A stretch of 64,000 bases of DNA from positions 976,471-1,040,470 of the forward strand of contig NZ_CP092099.1 of assembly GCF_022259695.1 (NCBI RefSeq), read 5' to 3'. A program made the position numbers and the translations under genes. This DNA is from Flaviramulus sp. BrNp1-15 (lineage in GTDB: Bacteria; Bacteroidota; Bacteroidia; Flavobacteriales; Flavobacteriaceae). Below are positions 9,249-18,125 of this stretch, one piece after another; positions within the stretch are counted from its first letter, which is position 1, and every line of letters begins with the position of its first letter. The notes beneath the pieces are model-generated. The model had not been told where the DNA came from, ran no database searches, and worked only from the letters and a program-made list of their open reading frames with translations.

Positions 9249-9320
9249 TTTATAATTATTTGAATTAGTCTACGTCAAAAATCTCAATAAAAAGTTAATA
9301 AAGCAATAAATAAAGGTTAA
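9171..9320 (-). repeat. Conserved susC leader repeat, copy 1
   Basis: This stretch and 15661-15810 match at about 94% over 150 bases by eye. It spans the signal-peptide codons and about 72 bases upstream of the ATG. Conservation of the untranslated part exceeds what signal-peptide constraint explains, and suggests a shared regulatory leader or gene conversion. Confidence 0.8.
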
Positions 9321-9484
9321 AATTTATTTTCCAAAGAGAAAATTTAGGAAAAAATTAGGAAATTAACTACAGTAAAATTAATAATTGAGACATTATTTTG
9401 AATATGGCTAAGAAATTTATATTTTTTTAATGAATGATAAAACATTAATAATACCAAAAACAGAGAGTTGATGGAATTTTTTAC

Positions 9485-9665
9485 GTTTTAGCTTCTTAAT
9501 TAATAGGTAGATAAGTTTTAGTAATTGATTTCTTATTTAATAAAGAATCCGATTCGTTAAATAATTCACCGTTTAATTCTTTTGAATAAACACTTAGTCA
9601 TTCATTTCATCAGTATTCGTAACTTCAATGATAGCTTTACCAAAAATTTGTGTTTTTTCTTGCAA
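9485..9665 (-). pseudogene. Decayed 5' fragment of rlmB
   Basis: Read on the minus strand, this stretch encodes LQEKTQIFGKAIIEV..., then a stop where rlmB has Lys25, VFIQK, then after a one-base deletion ELNGELFNESDSLLNKKSI. It lines up residue by residue with the first 60 codons of the intact rlmB at 1079-1813. The ATG has become TTG, one codon is missing, there is one internal stop and one frameshift, and the match fades near codon 60. The similarity continues into the upstream spacer (TATAC...). No rlmB catalytic motif remains. It is a non-functional remnant of a duplication or of an imported segment. Confidence 0.85.
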
Positions 9666-9678
9666 GAAGTAATGGTAT

Positions 9679-9710
9679 AAAAAAACCACCTCAATTGAGG
9701 TGGTTTTTTT
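9679..9710 (-). terminator. Intrinsic, probably bidirectional terminator
   Basis: A perfect 32-bp palindrome: seven A, then CCACCTCAA, then its exact complement ending in seven T. It lies just downstream of the lipid-binding-type lipoprotein gene and just upstream of the rlmB remnant, the same relative place as the terminator upstream of intact rlmB. It should stop minus-strand transcription of the second SusCD module. Confidence 0.85.
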
Positions 9711-9732
9711 GTAGTTATATAGATCTGCCTCG

Positions 9733-10233
9733 TTAAGGTAAATCATCAATTTTAGCTGTGCTTTTATATCCAGAATATTCCCAAATTTCACCTGGAATAT
9801 CAGAGAATTCTGCTTTAAAAGAAATGCTGTCTACAACATCTCCACTAGGTGTTGTTGCACCTCCTTTAACAATTTGACCTTCAGTGATAGTTACTGTTAC
9901 GTCGTAATAAAGTTCTTCTAAATCTGTACCACCAAACGTCAAGGCTTCAAGATTTAATGGAACTTTAGCTTTCAAGCCCCAACTGTGCTCTTGATCATCT
10001 AACCACATTAAGTTTGCATCATTAGCTGCAGTATTGTAAATACTAATGGTATTAGTGCCAGCTGGATCTCCATCATAGATCATATCTACAACCCATGTTC
10101 CTGTAATTTCACTAATAACTATATCACTCTCATCAGGTAATGATTCGACTTCATCACATGAAATGAATGATGTAACAAATATTATGCTAACAAATAGGAA
10201 GCTTAATTTTTTTATTATTGATTTATATTTCAT
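9733..10233 (-). CDS. Lipoprotein resembling the Bacteroidota lipid-binding (putative hydrolase) family
   Basis: A 166-residue protein with a type II signal peptide; lipobox TSFISC, Cys26. The mature part opens with ISEITGTWVVDMIYDG, a lipocalin-like first strand, and continues with alternating beta strands. This pattern recalls the lipid-binding putative hydrolase family (Pfam Lipid_bd) often encoded at the end of SusCD operons; I recognise it by pattern only. It is the last gene of the second SusCD module, 47 bases after the DUF5012-like gene, and is followed by the terminator 9679-9710. Probably an outer-membrane surface accessory protein of that uptake system. Confidence 0.7.
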   Translation of the reverse strand: MKYKSIIKKLSFLFVSIIFVTSFISCDEVESLPDESDIVISEITGTWVVDMIYDGDPAGTNTISIYNTAANDANLMWLDDQEHSWGLKAKVPLNLEALTFGGTDLEELYYDVTVTITEGQIVKGGATTPSGDVVDSISFKAEFSDIPGEIWEYSGYKSTAKIDDLP

Positions 10234-10280
10234 CTTTTATTTTTTTTATGACAATGTGTTAATTTTTATTAGTAATAGAA

Positions 10281-11018
10281 TTACTCTTGTAATGTTAAAG
10301 TAATTTCCCATACGTAACCAAAACTCCATTCTGTTTCATAGCTAATAGTTTTAGCTACTGGATCTACTGAAAATGAAGTCAGATTTAATGAACCACCAAA
10401 AGCTCCTACACCAATAACATCAGTATATGTAAAGTCGTTTGTTGCAATATTATTAGCTGTAACTGTCATACCCGTTGCTGCATAAGCAGGACCATAACCA
10501 TATTCATGCTCATACCAGCCTCCAATTGCGTCTGAAATTGCATAAACTCCATTTCCCATATCTTTAATGTATATAGGACCAATATCTGTAGTAGAATAAC
10601 CGGGAGTTCTAGTCATAGCACAAGTATAAGTTCCAGCTATACTTGTTACTAAATCTCCAGTACATGGAGGCCATGTAACATATCTAAATCCAGTCGCAGG
10701 TATGCCATCATCATTAAATGCACTATAAGATACAGAATAAACATCAGGACTATCTATTGTAGAGCTACCATAATAAGTTCCACTTACTTGTGTTTCTAAC
10801 TCTATTTCTACTCCTCCAGCAGATGCTGTAGCGCCTGGATCTGAATACGAGCTAGCATCACAATCAAGTAAAACATCTCCTCCCTCTAATGTAATTAAAG
10901 GTAAAAAAGTTACTTCTGAAGTATCACTTGAACCAGGTGCCTCTACACTCGGGTCACAACTAGTTAACATCAATCCTATGATTGACAATGAACATAATAT
11001 TAATTTAAATTTTTTCAT
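10281..11018 (-). CDS. DUF5012-like surface lipoprotein of the second SusCD module
   Basis: A 245-residue lipoprotein (start MKKFKLILCS; lipobox LMLTSC, Cys21). Residues 37-120 contain an Ig-like segment with LPLITLEGGD, SYSDPGATA and YSVSYSAFNDDG, the signature of the DUF5011/DUF5012 receptor-type domain. The C-terminal half is a beta-rich GTYTCAMTRTPGY ... ITLTLQE module. An upstream in-frame ATG at 11081 overlaps the susD coding end and was rejected because it precedes a normal signal peptide. It follows susD by 13 bases, separated by a 14-base A homopolymer on the coding strand. Likely a surface glycan- or ligand-binding companion of the uptake system. Confidence 0.75.
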   Translation of the reverse strand: MKKFKLILCSLSIIGLMLTSCDPSVEAPGSSDTSEVTFLPLITLEGGDVLLDCDASSYSDPGATASAGGVEIELETQVSGTYYGSSTIDSPDVYSVSYSAFNDDGIPATGFRYVTWPPCTGDLVTSIAGTYTCAMTRTPGYSTTDIGPIYIKDMGNGVYAISDAIGGWYEHEYGYGPAYAATGMTVTANNIATNDFTYTDVIGVGAFGGSLNLTSFSVDPVAKTISYETEWSFGYVWEITLTLQE

Positions 11019-11031
11019 CTTTTTTTTTTTT

Positions 11032-12492
11032 TTAATTATCCCAGAAAATTGCATCTGTAATTTCTCTCTGTGGTAATGCATTTGGATTTAAACTTCTTTC
11101 AGACTCTGGGTATAGCCATGCAGAAGGGAAAGATCCACTCGGTAAAACAGATAATGGAGGTGTTTGAAAAATACCATCAGTAAAGAGTCTACTAGCAGGT
11201 CTATCAAATCTTCTAGTTTCAATCCACCCTTCGTCCTCTTGAGTTCCATTTAAAGATATCCACTTTTGTACAGCTATTAAGTCAATTTGTTCATCTAAAG
11301 TGGTTGCTCCAGCAAAATCCAATGAACTAATATAAGAAGCAGCATCAGCGACTTCCATGTAGCTAAAGTTTAATTCAATTGCTGTAGAAAATGCAGTTTC
11401 TGCATCATCACTAGTACCATATCTTGCATCAGCTTCAGCTCTTAAAAACCAAACTTCCCATGGACTCATTAAAATAACTGGTTTTGTTGATGAATATGCA
11501 TATTCAGAAGCTAAACTGTAATCAGTATCTGGAGCAGTAAATGGTTCATCATCTATAGTCCCTTGGTCTATACCGTGTAATTGTCCAGCAAAAGTTCCAG
11601 TAGTAGCTTCAGTATATAATACTTCAGCTCTAGGGTCATTCAGTGATTGAAGTACATTTAATGATGCATTACTAGCAAAATAAAACATTCCTACACCAAA
11701 TTCAGCTCTTGCAAACATTGGGTTTTGATCACCAGAATTTCCAGAATATGGAATAAAAGGCATATCATCAATAGACTCAATAAAATCGCCACTGCTAATT
11801 AGAGCTTGAACAGCAGAAGCTTGTGGACTTGTTTCAGAAGTTCTCATTAAAACTCTTAGCTTCAGTGAATTTGCAAATTTAATCCATTTTGTTATATCGC
11901 CTTCATATATAAAATCGTCATTTCCAACTATATCTGATTCCGCAAGTGCTAAATCACTTAGTGCCTCATCTAATATTGTAACAAGGCCAGGATATATAAC
12001 TGTTTCAGCTGAATCAGAATTTGGTGTTAAAATTGATCCATCTTCAATAGCACCTGAAATGGCTTCAGTAAATGGAATATCTCCAAAATGATCAACTAAA
12101 CCTTGAAATAAATAGACTTTTAATACATTAGCTATACCTCTGTATGCTGCAGAAGTACTGTTTTTAGTTATCGAGTTTAAATCTACAAGAGAGTTAGCAT
12201 ATGCACGTTGCCAGTAGCCATTAAAATCACCAGCTGCAGATACGTAGCGTTCTTCATTTCCAATTGAAACCCCAATACCCCATGTGTAGTATTGACTCCA
12301 AGTGAAAGATTCACTGTAATTTAAATCTGTTTCAACAATATATCCCATAAAGCCAATAGCGGAGCTTAAAATTTGTGCATCTCCAGCAGAAGGGAAAGTG
12401 TTTGGGTCTATATTAACTTCTTCTAAGCTATCATTACATGAAAAGCCCAATGTTAATAATAGAATAAGAAATATGTTTATTTTGTTCTTCAT
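11032..12492 (-). CDS. SusD/RagB-type outer-membrane lipoprotein (SusD-like_2 class)
   Basis: A 486-residue lipoprotein; lipobox LTLGFSC with Cys19, followed by NDSLEEVNIDPN. The sequence fits the divergent SusD-like_2 class: an early SYSESFTWSQYYTWG-like region, WIKFANSLKLRVLMR in the middle, and WFLRAEADARYG and QKWISLNGTQEDEGWIETRR near the C-terminus. It caps the partner SusC channel and delivers ligand. The start lies 15 bases downstream of the susC stop in the same operon. The class is frequent in loci without obvious polysaccharide-degrading enzymes, as is the case here. Confidence 0.9.
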   Translation of the reverse strand: MKNKINIFLILLLTLGFSCNDSLEEVNIDPNTFPSAGDAQILSSAIGFMGYIVETDLNYSESFTWSQYYTWGIGVSIGNEERYVSAAGDFNGYWQRAYANSLVDLNSITKNSTSAAYRGIANVLKVYLFQGLVDHFGDIPFTEAISGAIEDGSILTPNSDSAETVIYPGLVTILDEALSDLALAESDIVGNDDFIYEGDITKWIKFANSLKLRVLMRTSETSPQASAVQALISSGDFIESIDDMPFIPYSGNSGDQNPMFARAEFGVGMFYFASNASLNVLQSLNDPRAEVLYTEATTGTFAGQLHGIDQGTIDDEPFTAPDTDYSLASEYAYSSTKPVILMSPWEVWFLRAEADARYGTSDDAETAFSTAIELNFSYMEVADAASYISSLDFAGATTLDEQIDLIAVQKWISLNGTQEDEGWIETRRFDRPASRLFTDGIFQTPPLSVLPSGSFPSAWLYPESERSLNPNALPQREITDAIFWDN

Positions 12493-12507
12493 CGTATTAT
12501 TTTTTTA

Positions 12508-15500
12508 TTAAAATGACAATTGTAAGTTAAGTCCAACACTACTTGAAGGTGGTGTTTGTGTTGTTTCAATACCTTGAGCATTGCCTGTTAAGCCAGGACC
12601 ATTAACTTCTGGATCAGCATATTTGTTTTCATCAGGTAACCAAAACTTAAGGTTTTTACCAAATAAAGATAATCTAGCATTTGTTAAGAAAGTATCTTTT
12701 AACAATTCTTTTGAAAATGTATAGCTGAATTCTACTTCTCTTAATTTTAGGAAACTAGCATCAATTAATTGTGTTGATACTGGAGGATCATAATTAGTAA
12801 AATAATCTTGCTCTGTAATTTGAACAATATTTTCAGAGAAAGTACCATCTCCATTATCTACTATTGAATTTGGAAAGATAAACGGTTCTCTATTGTAAAC
12901 TGTAGTGTTAACGTTAGTACCATTAAAATTAGTATTGTATTTAGTTTGAGAAGCAAATAGACCTCCTTTTTTTCTATCAAATAAAATTCTAAATCCAAAT
13001 CCTTTGTAATTGATATTTGCACCAAAGTTTAGTAAATAGTCAGGTTGATTATTACCTAAATATACATCATCATCAGTATATACTGGAAATCCAGTATTCG
13101 CATCAACAATAACTTGTCCTTGATCATTATACTTAAAATCATTACCCTTAAAAGTACCATACGGTAATCCTTCTTTTGCTACAATAGATACTGTAGTACC
13201 AGCAGCGAATCCAAAAGTACCAACTGTCAACTCATCTATATCGTCTGTAATTGTAACAACCTCATTATCATTTGTAGAATAGGCTCCAAATAATTCAAAA
13301 TCTAAACCTTCAATCACACCATTAATAGGTTTTAAGGTTAAAGATAGTTCATGCCCTTTGTTCTCCATTCTACCAATATTGCTCACTGTTTGAGTGTAAC
13401 CTGTAGATCTTGGAAGGCTGATTGTAACAAGCTGATCATCATGGATAGAATGATAATAAGTATACGCTACGTTGACTTTGTTGTTGAAGAAACCTAAATC
13501 GGCACCAACTTCATAAGTAGTCGTTAATTCAGGTTTTAAATCTGGATTCCCAATAGTATTTCCAATTGTAAATCCAGGTACACCATCTTTTGGAAATGTA
13601 AGAGCAAAATCACCTAAATCTACAATTTGTGGATTACCCACAAAGTAAGAATTTAGTAGGTATAAATCAGCATCTTTACCAGATGTACCATAACTACCTC
13701 TCAGTTTAGCAAAACTTAAAATATCATTTTTTATATCAAATAAATCAGTAAATACTACCGAAGCACCAATAGCACCGTATAAAAACGAGTTGTTTGCCGC
13801 AGGAAGCGTAGAAGACCAGTCATTTCTTGCTGAAAACTCTAAAAACGCTGCATCTTTATAGCCAAGCGTTGCATTTCCTAACACACCATAAATTCTATAT
13901 TTACTTCTGTTCATGCTAGAAGTAGGTTGTTGAGTACTGTTTGATAAATTGTATACACCAGGAACTACTAATCCACCTACAGAACTTCCTGTTAATCGGT
14001 TAGTTTTTCTTTGGAAAAAATTATAACCTGCAGATGCTGTAAGTTTTAAATCTTCGCTTAAATCGGTATTGTAATTAAGCATAACTGTAGCATCAAGATT
14101 TTCTACTTTATTATTAGAGTTAATGTATTCTCCTAATGAACTATGTCTTGTGTTTCTAGTTGCTATTCCTAACCCATCAGTCCAAACCAATTGTTCGGCT
14201 GGTGTAAAAGTTGGTGTCCATATATCCGTTTGTGTATTTACAATATTACCACCAAAGCGACCTGTAATAGATAAATTTTCTAAAAAGTTATAGGTTAAAG
14301 AGGCGTTAGCTAAGACGTTATCGATGTCTGCTTCGTTTCCATATTCATTCAGGATAAAGTATGGATTTACAGAAGAGTAAGACCCCCAGTAACCGTTAAT
14401 ATCATGAAAAGGACTTGTATAATCTCTCAACTCTGTAAATGGGATGTTAACTGGAGATTGGATAGCCATTGCATAGGCATTATTTCCTTCAAAAGCACGT
14501 GACCCTTCTTGAGCAGTATTTTGTTTTACATTAGCATAACTAACTTTAAAATCAGATTTAAGTCTATCACTTAATTTAGCTGAAGCGTTAAAGGTAATAT
14601 TATTTCTTTTGTAAGATGTGTTATCAAGTGTACCAGATTGATCTGTGTTACCATAAGAAACATAATAGGTAAAACCTTCAGTAGATCCAGATATATTTAA
14701 GTTGTTAGTAATTGTGTAACCTGTATTAAAAAAGTCCTTTAATTGATCCTGTACAGCACTGTAAGGTCTTGTTAAAGCTTCTAATGAACCATCACCATCT
14801 GAATCAATAGGGCTTGTCCATGGTCTTACAACACCATCAAAAGCTGGACCCCATGACCAGTTCTCTCCAGAATCAATACTTGAGTTGTCATATCCTTGTC
14901 CAAATTTATTTTGACGCTGTAACAGGACAATAGGCGTTTCCATTGAAGTAGAACCGTTGTAATTAACCTGCATTTTTCTACCTTTACCGGTCTTTGTTGT
15001 AATAAGAACAACACCTGAAGCACCACGTGATCCATAAAGCGAAGTTGCTGAGGGGCCTTTTAAAATAGTTACAGAAGCGATATCGTCAGGATTTACATCA
15101 TTAAATCTATTACCAAAATCGGAATATCCTGTTGTTGATACTCCAGCACCTCCTCTAGAAGCCGTATTATCAATGGCAACACCATCAATAACAATTAAAG
15201 CATTGTTATTACCTGTAAGCGATCCTGAACCTCTTAATACAATTCTTGTAGAAGCACCAACAGAACCAGAGGCAGTAGATAGGTTTACACCAGCAGTTTT
15301 ACCTCTTAAAGCCTCTAAAGCATTTTTGTTCGGAACAGAAAGCAAGTCTTCTCCTTTTACTGTTTGGTTAGCATAAACCGTTTCCTTTGCATTTCTGATA
15401 CTGTTTCCAAACGCAGTTATAACAACCTCCTCTAAGGATTCTGCGTCTTCTTTTAATGTTACGTTGATTGTATTAGATGCTCCAACGGCAACTTCAGTTG

Positions 15501-15738
15501 TAGTGTAACCAACAAAACTATATACAAGGGTTGAACCCTCACTAGCTTTAATCGAGTATTTACCATCAAAATCTGAAGATGTACCTATTGTAGTACCTTT
15601 TACTAAGACAGAAGCTCCAGGAAGTGGTAAACCAGAATCATCTGATACCGTACCCGAAATTGTCTTTTCTTGTGCAAATGTTAGTTGCACAACAAACGCT
15701 AGTAATAGCGTTAGAATTCCACTAAACTTTGTTTTCAT
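12508..15738 (-). CDS. SusC/RagA family TonB-dependent outer-membrane transporter
   Basis: A 1076-residue protein from the ATG at 15738. It has signal peptide 1-22, a carboxypeptidase-D regulatory-like domain (about 24-110), a plug with VVLRGSGSLTGN-type and TSLYGSRGASGVVLITTK motifs (about 115-235), and a barrel ending LNLQLSF. I chose the start homologous to the first susC; an in-frame upstream codon at 15768 lies in the conserved untranslated leader. It heads the unit susC-susD-DUF5012-lipid-binding type. The barrel is quite different from that of the first SusC, so a different ligand is likely. Confidence 0.95.
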   Translation of the reverse strand: MKTKFSGILTLLLAFVVQLTFAQEKTISGTVSDDSGLPLPGASVLVKGTTIGTSSDFDGKYSIKASEGSTLVYSFVGYTTTEVAVGASNTINVTLKEDAESLEEVVITAFGNSIRNAKETVYANQTVKGEDLLSVPNKNALEALRGKTAGVNLSTASGSVGASTRIVLRGSGSLTGNNNALIVIDGVAIDNTASRGGAGVSTTGYSDFGNRFNDVNPDDIASVTILKGPSATSLYGSRGASGVVLITTKTGKGRKMQVNYNGSTSMETPIVLLQRQNKFGQGYDNSSIDSGENWSWGPAFDGVVRPWTSPIDSDGDGSLEALTRPYSAVQDQLKDFFNTGYTITNNLNISGSTEGFTYYVSYGNTDQSGTLDNTSYKRNNITFNASAKLSDRLKSDFKVSYANVKQNTAQEGSRAFEGNNAYAMAIQSPVNIPFTELRDYTSPFHDINGYWGSYSSVNPYFILNEYGNEADIDNVLANASLTYNFLENLSITGRFGGNIVNTQTDIWTPTFTPAEQLVWTDGLGIATRNTRHSSLGEYINSNNKVENLDATVMLNYNTDLSEDLKLTASAGYNFFQRKTNRLTGSSVGGLVVPGVYNLSNSTQQPTSSMNRSKYRIYGVLGNATLGYKDAAFLEFSARNDWSSTLPAANNSFLYGAIGASVVFTDLFDIKNDILSFAKLRGSYGTSGKDADLYLLNSYFVGNPQIVDLGDFALTFPKDGVPGFTIGNTIGNPDLKPELTTTYEVGADLGFFNNKVNVAYTYYHSIHDDQLVTISLPRSTGYTQTVSNIGRMENKGHELSLTLKPINGVIEGLDFELFGAYSTNDNEVVTITDDIDELTVGTFGFAAGTTVSIVAKEGLPYGTFKGNDFKYNDQGQVIVDANTGFPVYTDDDVYLGNNQPDYLLNFGANINYKGFGFRILFDRKKGGLFASQTKYNTNFNGTNVNTTVYNREPFIFPNSIVDNGDGTFSENIVQITEQDYFTNYDPPVSTQLIDASFLKLREVEFSYTFSKELLKDTFLTNARLSLFGKNLKFWLPDENKYADPEVNGPGLTGNAQGIETTQTPPSSSVGLNLQLSF

Positions 15739-15810
15739 TTTATAATTATTTGAATTAGTCAATGCCAAAAATCTTAATAAAAAGTTAATAAAACAATAAA
15801 TAAATGTAAA
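15661..15810 (-). repeat. Conserved susC leader repeat, copy 2
   Basis: The partner of 9171-9320: about 9 differences in 150 bases, with the untranslated part (15739-15810) nearly as conserved as the coding part. The coding half gives the same signal peptide MKTKFSGILTLLLAFVVQ. Confidence 0.8.
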
Positions 15811-15855
15811 AATTTGTCAAATTCGTTAAATTTTTAAGAAAACAGTAAAAAAGAC

Positions 15856-17550
15856 TTAAAAATTTGTGGTCAAACTGAGGTGTATTTTAGAATTGGACAC
15901 TTTAAATTGAGTATTCTCATTTTTACCATTGGCATAATTAAATCTAAACAAGCCAGCTTTGGTAAGAATACCAAAACCAAAGCCAAATCCGAAAAGTTTT
16001 TCTCTTGTATCTGTTATTTTGTTTTCAAAATATGCTGCATCAATTATAGAATGTATATATATGGAATTATTGAGTTGAAATCTATATTCTGTATTAATTA
16101 AACCATATAAAGATGAGAAAAGACTGTTTTCTTCAAACCCTCTAATGGAATTAATTCCACCAAATCTCAATAGTTCATTTTCAAAATAGGTCTTAGATAT
16201 CAAATCTGATGCATTAACTCTTAAATAGACGCTGTTTTTTTGATTCAATTTAAAAATGTTAAAAGCGTCTATTGTAAATTGATTTTGCTTTTGTATTTCA
16301 CCAGAATTCTTCCTGTTTCCTATGCCTGCTTCAAAATTGAGTTTTGATTTTATAGGAAAAAGTAAATTGTAAGATGAAGCTCTTAAAAACTGATAACCAA
16401 TAGTGAAGTATTGTGTTTTATAGTCTGATATCGAAAGATTAATATTTTGAGTAAGTAGGTTATTTGATTCTGTTGAAGCGATACCAGCATAAACTTTATG
16501 TTTTGCATTTACTTGATAATGTATTTTTGCAGATTGATTTGTAGTGGTAAAGGATGAGTCTCGTTTAAAAATGCGTAATAATAAGTCGATACCAATAGGT
16601 GATTTAAATAAATAAGGCATTGATGCATCTACTTCAAATGTTTTTTGGGCATTTTCATCGCTTTTGTATAATAGTCTTAATGATTCACCAAAGTTTAAAT
16701 TGTTTTTTAGACTTAAATTAAGGTAGCCATCAAATTCTAGTTTGTTAGTGTCTTCATTTGTTCCAAAACCTAAAAAACCATCAAACGCATTGTTTTTTGT
16801 TTTTTCTAGATATAAGTATAAGGTTGTAGAATCTTTTGAGAATAAAACTTCAGGTGATTTTATTTCATTCGCAAAAGTTAAATTATTTAGTTGAGCAGTT
16901 TTGTTTTCTATTTTTTTTAAGTCAAAAACCTGTTTAGGTTTAATTTTTAGATAATGTTTTAAATAAGATTTAGGAAACTCTTCATAACCTTTGATTACAA
17001 TATTGTCTATTAGTCTTTTTGGTTGAGAAGATTCAATAACTAAATCGGCTTCTAAATCTAAGTTATTTTTAATCCTGATGTTAGAAAGATGTAATTTTGA
17101 AAATGGCAATCCTTTTTCTGAAACTTTCGAATTAATGTACTTCAATACACTTTCAACTTGACTAAATTCTAATTCAAAATAATCATTATAAACATGTTCT
17201 GAAATCTTATTTAAAACTGAAGATTCAATCTCTTCTTTTTTGAAGTATATATATATCATGTTGAATTTCTTTTTTAGATGAAGTTTTGCATTGAAGGTGG
17301 AATCGTTTGTTTTTTGTAAAAACATTAACTCATTTTCAATATAACCTTTTTTATAAAGTTTTTTTTGAATAGAATCTAATTCATACTTCACAGAGTTATA
17401 ATCCTGATGAGTATTTAAATAAGTTAAAGAATCAATCGCTTTAGTTTCATACTCAGTTTTGCCTTCAATTTTTAATTGCAAGTTTTGGCACAATAATTCC
17501 GAAGAAAAAACTAAGCAAATAATAAGGAATAAAAAGGCAGTTTTTTGCAC
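15856..17550 (-). CDS. Omp85-superfamily outer membrane protein (short, POTRA plus barrel)
   Basis: A 564-residue protein with a signal peptide (1-21). Two or more POTRA-like repeats appear, the clearest at about 180-260 (IDNIVIKGYEEFPKSYL ... LKIKPKQVFDLKKI). A 16-strand type barrel fills the rest, with the diagnostic RFGGINSIRGF motif at 462-472 (the lid-loop RGF of Omp85 proteins) and an aromatic C-terminus LSLTTNF. It is much shorter than BamA and is not linked to lpxD or skp, so it is more likely a TamA-like or accessory Omp85 protein. It stands alone, divergent from the ribosomal cluster. Function unknown beyond outer-membrane insertion or transport. Confidence 0.78.
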   Translation of the reverse strand: MQKTAFLFLIICLVFSSELLCQNLQLKIEGKTEYETKAIDSLTYLNTHQDYNSVKYELDSIQKKLYKKGYIENELMFLQKTNDSTFNAKLHLKKKFNMIYIYFKKEEIESSVLNKISEHVYNDYFELEFSQVESVLKYINSKVSEKGLPFSKLHLSNIRIKNNLDLEADLVIESSQPKRLIDNIVIKGYEEFPKSYLKHYLKIKPKQVFDLKKIENKTAQLNNLTFANEIKSPEVLFSKDSTTLYLYLEKTKNNAFDGFLGFGTNEDTNKLEFDGYLNLSLKNNLNFGESLRLLYKSDENAQKTFEVDASMPYLFKSPIGIDLLLRIFKRDSSFTTTNQSAKIHYQVNAKHKVYAGIASTESNNLLTQNINLSISDYKTQYFTIGYQFLRASSYNLLFPIKSKLNFEAGIGNRKNSGEIQKQNQFTIDAFNIFKLNQKNSVYLRVNASDLISKTYFENELLRFGGINSIRGFEENSLFSSLYGLINTEYRFQLNNSIYIHSIIDAAYFENKITDTREKLFGFGFGFGILTKAGLFRFNYANGKNENTQFKVSNSKIHLSLTTNF

Positions 17551-17654
17551 GCTATGATTAACTATAGTAAAGTGTAAATCTAACGGAAAAACAACACTTA
17601 TAATATAATCTGTAAAATAATTTTTAAATTCTTCTGAAAATTAATGTTTTAAGG

Positions 17655-17685
17655 TTTGAATTATTCATTTTAATTTTTACCTTTG
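17655..17685 (+). promoter_or_regulatory. Bacteroidota housekeeping promoter of the rpsL operon
   Basis: An exact match to the Bacteroidota consensus: TTTG at 17655-17658, 19 bases, TACCTTTG at 17678-17685. It would start transcription near 17691, about 40 bases before rpsL, and drive the rpsL-rpsG-fusA-rpsJ unit and perhaps further genes. Confidence 0.85.
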
Positions 17686-17729
17686 CAGCCCTCTAAGAAG
17701 AGGATTTTAAAATTTATATAATAATTTAT

Positions 17730-18104
17730 ATGCCAACAATTTCACAATTAGTACGAAAAGGAAGAGCCAAAATAACCAAGAAGAGTAAATCGGCTGCTTT
17801 AAATTCGTGTCCGCAAAGACGTGGTGTATGTACTCGTGTTTACACAACAACTCCTAAAAAACCTAACTCAGCAATGCGTAAGGTAGCAAGGGTTCGTTTA
17901 ACAAACGGCAACGAGGTTAATGCATACATTGGTGGAGAGGGTCACAATTTACAAGAGCACTCGATAGTATTGGTTAGAGGTGGAAGGGTAAAAGATTTGC
18001 CAGGAGTTAGATATCACATCGTTCGTGGTGCTTTAGACACAGCAGGTGTTGCAGGTAGAACACAACGTAGATCTAAGTATGGTGCAAAACGCCCTAAAAA
18101 GTAA
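17730..18104 (+). CDS. rpsL: 30S ribosomal protein S12
   Basis: 124 residues, the usual length. S12 sits at the decoding centre of the 30S subunit and controls translational accuracy. The invariant [18 protein letters not shown] block is at 39-56 and [15 protein letters not shown] at 82-96. Lys43 and Lys88, the positions changed in streptomycin-resistant mutants, are both wild type, so no S12-based resistance is expected. First gene of the str-type operon, about 45 bases downstream of a consensus promoter, with rpsG 21 bases behind. Confidence 0.99.
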   Translation: MPTISQLVRKGRAKITKKSKSAALNSCPQRRGVCTRVYTTTPKKPNSAMRKVARVRLTNGNEVNAYIGGEGHNLQEHSIVLVRGGRVKDLPGVRYHIVRGALDTAGVAGRTQRRSKYGAKRPKK

Positions 18105-18125
18105 TTAAAACTTTAAGAAGAAGAC

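Noticed and set aside
9594-9791. A 65-codon minus-strand open frame
   Set aside because: It joins the tail of the lipoprotein region, a terminator palindrome and part of the decayed rlmB copy; it is not a gene.
10281-11081. Longer version of the DUF5012-like protein starting at 11081
   Set aside because: It overlaps the susD coding end and places a basic stretch before a normal lipoprotein signal; the start at 11018 gives a clean signal peptide.
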